Positions 28,001-34,000 of a DNA stretch of 64,000 nt are shown piece by piece. The stretch spans positions 113,817 to 177,816 of the forward strand of contig PCCY01000007.1 in NCBI GenBank assembly GCA_002731875.1, written 5' to 3'. This DNA comes from Roseobacter sp. (lineage in GTDB: Bacteria > Pseudomonadota > Alphaproteobacteria > Rhodobacterales > Rhodobacteraceae). The notes beneath the pieces are model-generated. The model was not told the DNA's origin. It was given only the letters and a program-made list of their open reading frames with translations, and searched no databases. Position numbers and translations under genes: made by a program. How positions within the stretch are numbered: the stretch's first letter is position 1; every line of letters starts with the position of its first letter.

Positions 28001-31000
28001 TCGCCGCATTCGATGAACGCGTAAACTCCATCCGCGGGCCGATCAGCGTTATTGGTGGGGTATCGCCGACCGCAGTGGAATTGAACAATCCGATCCTTCT
28101 GCCCGGCGAGACCAACGAAAAACTGCCCAGTGGCACGGCCGACAGTATTGTTACGGCAGGTGGGGTCACCACGATCACCGACCTGGCATTGACCCACGTC
28201 AACAAGCTTTATGGTGAACGTCCGGGCTTTGACCCACGGATCAATGGCACCGCGACGATCTATGATGTGGCGACGCAGACTGCCGCCGGAACCAGCGGAC
28301 GGGTCGATCTGGTCAGCGCGGGCCAGGACATCTTGTCATTCGCAAGCGGCACCCAAATCGGGCAGGGCACACCGTTCAGCCTCGGCCTGATAGTCGATGG
28401 TGTCGACGCGACGCTATCGGGGGCGGCACAGGTATTTGGTACCCCTGACCAATCCGCGTCGGTGCTGGCCAAGCTGGATTGGTTGGAAGCCACCGTGGAT
28501 ATCACCGCCGCCGATGTCGCGGGTACGTATCAGATCACGCTATCGCCGACCCCTGGTTCCACTGTAGGACAGCTTGTCGTCAGCTATACGCCATCCGCAG
28601 GACAGAACTTCGCCGGTACCATCGCGCTGGAGCTTGCAAGAGCCATCAACGCCGCCGCCACGCAGTTCAAGGCACGCGCCATTGTGAACCTGGTGGGGGA
28701 AACTCGGTTGCGGATTGTTGAACTGGGTGACGCGACCGGCGGCTTTGATATCGACGTGGCAACGCCCGCAGGTGCCTCGGCCATAATCGGCGGCACTCCG
28801 AAAGCCCGTCAGTTCGCCCTGGCAGGTGTTACGTGGACGATGGCAGCCGTCCGGGTACTTGATCCGGTCAATGCCGCGAACTGGGTCCTGAGCATCAATG
28901 GTGACACCCGCAACGTCAGCTCGACCGGCACCGCTGCTTCGGTCACGCAGGGCCTGGCCAACCAACTGCCGGGTAGCCTGCGGCCCGTCGTATCGGGCAG
29001 CTTTGCGACCATCAACGCCGCTCTGCCCGCCGATTTCGTGGCGCAGGCAGGCACACTTTATTCTTACGCCCCGGTCAATGCCAACCTGCGTGTGGACGAA
29101 GCCGAGCAGGTCGATACACTGACGATATTCAACGGTCAAAGCCCGGCAGCGGATGTCGGTGTGCTAACCTCGTCGCGCCTAAGCGGGTTGGGCATGGGTG
29201 ATGATGTCACAATTGCCGGGCGGGTTATTCCAGGCGGCATCACCTATAGCGGCATCGAAGTGCTTGATATCCGGCTGGGTCGCAACGGCGACACGTTGAC
29301 CATTGAAAACACCCATGAAGGTAAAACCCTGATCTCCTCCGGTGCGGGCGCGGACGTGATCAATGTCAAGTCGACGGCGGGCCATACCTTTATTTCGACC
29401 GGATCAGGCGATGACAAGGTGAACGTCGGTTCGGATCGCGGTATTCTGGACCAGATCACCGGATTGCTGGTGGTTGATATGGGCGATGATTCGGGCGACC
29501 GGCTGAACCTGGACGACAGCCTGGACGCCAATGCAAATGTCATGACGCTTACCGGCGACCGCCTTACCGGGCTTGATATGCCTTCGGTCGCGGAAATCCA
29601 GCAAATCGCGGTACGTGCGATCGGCGGGACATTTGTCTTGGGCTATGGCACTGTCGGAGCCACGGCGACGCTGGCGGCGTTCAACTATGCCACGACCAGC
29701 GCGTCGGCCATCGCTGCCGCTGCGGAAGCGGCCAGGGTCCAGCTTGCAGCGCTGACCGGCTATGACGTGGCGGTCGAAATCGTGAAGACCAAAGACGGCA
29801 TTGCCTATCTGGTCGACTTCGGCGGACGTGCCGGCGGGCTGGATGTTGCTGAGCTTACCGTCGTCAGCACCGCCGGGTTGGTTGCCGCGTCCGATACCAC
29901 CACAGCCGTTTCGGTGACCGAGCTGCGCAAGGGGACGGTCACGCCGCGCCGGGACAACATCGAAGTGCTTCGCCTGTCGGCAAATGACGGTACCTTTACG
30001 CTAAGCTTCCTGTTGCCGGACGTGAATGGCGTTACCCGTCTGCAAACGACCGAACCCATCGCTTGGAATGCGACGGAAAAGCAGATCCTCGCGGCGCTGG
30101 ACCCGATCCTTAACCCCAACAACGGCTATGACTTCCTGCCCTATACAAGCAACGTCGCCGTGAACCGGATGGGTGACGCGATCTACCTCACGTTCCAAGG
30201 CGCGCGTGCGGATGCCCGTATTCACAGCATCGATACCCGTGGCCTTGAAGGCACCTATACGCAAACCTCGATCAGCATTGCCGACCCGACCGCCGGGTCG
30301 ACCTGGACAATCAGCGTCACTGATCTGGTGACGCCAACGCAGATCGCGGGTCTGTCGGCGGCGTTGGCACACTTCAGCTATACAGCAGTCGCCGGTGACA
30401 CCGCCCAGACGGTGGCACAGAACCTTGCTGACCAGATCGCCGCAGCCCAAGGGCCGCATCTGGTGACTGTCGCACGCCATGGTATCCTGACCATTTCAAG
30501 CCGGTCGGGTGCTGCGATAACTGTCGACGTCACGGGCTCCCTTGCGGCGGCGGGCCAGCAGACCAATCGGATTTACACCACATCTCAGACCGACGGCATC
30601 GGTTATCACAGCGTCGAATTCCTTGACCTGAAACTGGGCAGCGGTAACGACGTGCTGAACATCCAAGGCACCACCGCCCGGACTGAGCTGCATTTGGGCG
30701 ATGGCAATGAACGCATCTATGTTTCGTCAACCGCCAGCGAAACGCTTGCCAGTGATACACGTTTCTTGCAGGGCCACTTGAATGACGTGACCGGACTGCT
30801 GAACATCGATGCAGGCAAAGGCCGCCATCAGTTGATGATCTCGGACGAAGCGGCTGTGTCGGGTGATGGCACCGCATCGCAACCAGTGGTGATCACCGGC
30901 AGCCGGACCGCAGCCCAGGCGGCGACGACGCTTCGGGGTATCGATGGCAGCTTTAACGCCACCACCGACATCTATGTGGTCGGGCTTGCACCTGCGGCGA

Positions 31001-34000
31001 TCGGCTATACCGCCGACACCGACGGCAATTTCCTAAGCGGCGTGACCTATTGGACAGGGTTCGGCGACGACAACATCTTTATCGACGCCACCCATACCCG
31101 TGCAATCGCCGGCAGCCAGACGGTAACATCGTTGAACACAGGGCTGGGGGATGATCAGGTGGTTGTCACGCTGGACCACACCGATGGGTTCTTTGCCCTG
31201 AACACCCAGGGTGCATATGACCAATACGACAGGGTGCGTGATGCCGATATTGTCACCGCGCCGGGTACAAGCCTGCCGCTGGTAATCTTTGGTGGCCAAG
31301 ATGATGACATAATCAACACCGGTTCGGATGATGATATCGTTTTTGGTGACCGTGGGGTTCTTGAATACCTCGACGAAAACGGTGCGGTCAGCCTGCGTCT
31401 GGGAACCGGCGGGCTGACGGATGTTACTGATGGAGTTGCTCGGGCACCTACGTCGTTCACTTCCACATTCCTCAGCGTTGGCGGCAGTGACACCATCAAC
31501 ACCTTCGACGGCACCGATATCATCATCGGTGGCCAGGCAGGTGACACGATTGATGCGGGTCAGGGCGATAATATCGTCATGGGCGACAACGCCCGGGTTG
31601 TGCTGGCGACCGGCGCGCCCAACTTTGGCACCTTCCGCTACACATTGGTAAGCGCCGCCACTCTCGGTGCGACCACCGGTGGTGCTGACAAGATATTTAC
31701 TGGCTTTGGGGCGGATCTGATCTTTGGCGGTTTCGGCGCAGACCGCATTATTGCCAATGTCGGCGAAACAGCCACCCAAGCGGATGCGGTCAACCTTGTT
31801 CTGGGCGACTTCGGGGCCGCGTACTGGAATGAGCTTGGCGATCTATCGAGCCTAGATCGGGTCGTATCGACAGATACACTGGTGGGCGGCAACGATTATA
31901 TCCGGACGGGTCGTTCCAGTGACATCATCATCGGCGGCGTTGGTGACGATGATATCGACGCCAGCCAAGGAACAAACCTGATCATCGGTGACAGCGGTGA
32001 GATCGTGGCCGGCGCGCGCGCGGTCAATATACCTGCCTTCGGGTTGGCGCTGCGCAGGATCCAGACCATCGAAGACAGCATCGGCGGGTCTGACAAAATT
32101 CGTTCCGGAGATGATACAGACATCGTGTTTGGTGGTGCCGCCGGTGACGATATCAACGCGAACCAAGGCAATAATATCGTGTTCGGGGACAATGGGTATG
32201 TGATCTTTGAAACGCACAGTCCCAACTTTGGCAACCTTGCAATCGCCCTGGTAGAGATTTCTACCAAGTCACCTTCTACCGGTGGCGATGATACGATCCT
32301 GACCGGTTTGGGTGCCGATCTTATCCTCGGCGGCACGGGCGGCGATCAAATCACCGCGAACCTAGGTGAAACCGCTGATCTTAGTGATGCGATCAACCTG
32401 GTATTCGGTGACTTTGGCGCAGCATTCTGGGGCGATGAGCCCGTTCAGGATCTGACCTCGCTTGATCGCATCACATCTATCGACACGACCTTTGGTGGGC
32501 GTGACCTGATCCATACTGGCCGCGGCGATGACATCATACTAGGTGGCTATGACCGCGACGAGATCTATGCCTCGGAAGGTTCGAACATCGTGCTGGGTGA
32601 TAGCGGGCTTCTGAAATCCGGTGCGATTGAGATCAACGTTCCAAGCTTCGGCCTGGCGCTGCGGACGCTGAAGTCGATTGCCGATGACCAAGGCGATGAC
32701 GATATAATCGTGACCGGCACCAGCACCGATCTGATCTTTGGCGGCGCGGGCAGCGATCTGATTGATGCAGGTCAGGGCGACAACATTGTTCTGGGTGACA
32801 ATGGCACCGCGCTCTTTGACAGTACCGTCACCAACTTTGGTGATCTGCCGATGGCCATACTCAGCATAACCACCCAAAGCCCCACCATCGGTGGCAATGA
32901 CATCATCACCACGGGCCTGGGCAACGATATCGTCTTTGGCGGTGCCGCAAATGATGTCATCGTCACCGATTATGCGGGCGGCTTTGCCGGATCAGACGGC
33001 CAGGACATTGTTCTGGGTGACCACGGCTATATCAACTTTGTAGATCCGCTGACGCATACCTACGTATTCTTGCGTGATCTGGTGTCAATCGACCCCGAAT
33101 TTGGCGGCAATGACGTGATTACAACAGGTCTTGCCAGCGATATCGTCTTTGGCGGTAACGGAAACGATGTGATCAACGCAGGCCTGGTCGATAATGTCAC
33201 CGACCTCGTCTTTGGCGACAACGCCAGGATTACCCTGAATGAAACCGGTATCTTCCAGGGCGTTTCGGACGCTGACCCGACAGGTCAGCAATACGGCATT
33301 GTCAGCTTTAACTTTGGTAAAGATCATGGTCACGACGACACCATCGTTGATGGTGCGGCGGGCGCAGGTGTCTCGGCGTCCGACAAGCCTGCACCGCGCT
33401 CTGGCGGCTGGATCGAACTGGACGATGACCAGCGCGTCTTTGGCGACGACGAGGCCGAATTCGTACGCGATGACAGCGGTGCGATCCTGCCGGGCGTGAC
33501 CCTAAGCTGGATCGTGCGTGACGACAAAGGCCGGGTACGTGACGCAAAAGGCGATACCCATAGCGATATCCGCTATCCAAACACGCCAGACCAACGGTTG
33601 TTCGAAGGGTATCTATACGCCGAGCACGAAGACACACTGGTTCTGACGCTGCGCGGTCTGGATCGGTTCTATGAGAGCTTCGATATCTATGTTTACCTAG
33701 ACGGCGACGATGGCAAGACCAGCCGCCGCTACGGTACGGTGCGTCAGGTGACCATCGGGTCCGAAAGTTATTTCGTCAGCGATCCGTACGGCGTGAACTT
33801 TGGCGGCGAGTACATCCGCGTTTCATCGCAAAATGCCTCAGCACCCGGGCTAGGTAACTATGTTGTCGCCACCGGCCTGTCGGGTGGCGAAATCACCATC
33901 GAAATTTCCGTCCCTGCGGGCTTCCGTTATGGCGATCCGGTTGTCTCTGGGCTTCAGATCGTGGGCCGGTCGTACAAGATTGATACCTTTGAAACAGTTG

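Noticed and set aside
26935..28197. 420-residue minus-strand open frame inside the giant gene
   Set aside because: Same reason; the plus-strand frame shows domain repeats, while this one has low-complexity Arg/Gly/Val text typical of antisense of GC-rich genes.
31280..33240. Regular repeats that could suggest a CRISPR array
   Set aside because: They are in-frame protein repeats with wobble-position differences and no constant repeat-spacer pattern.
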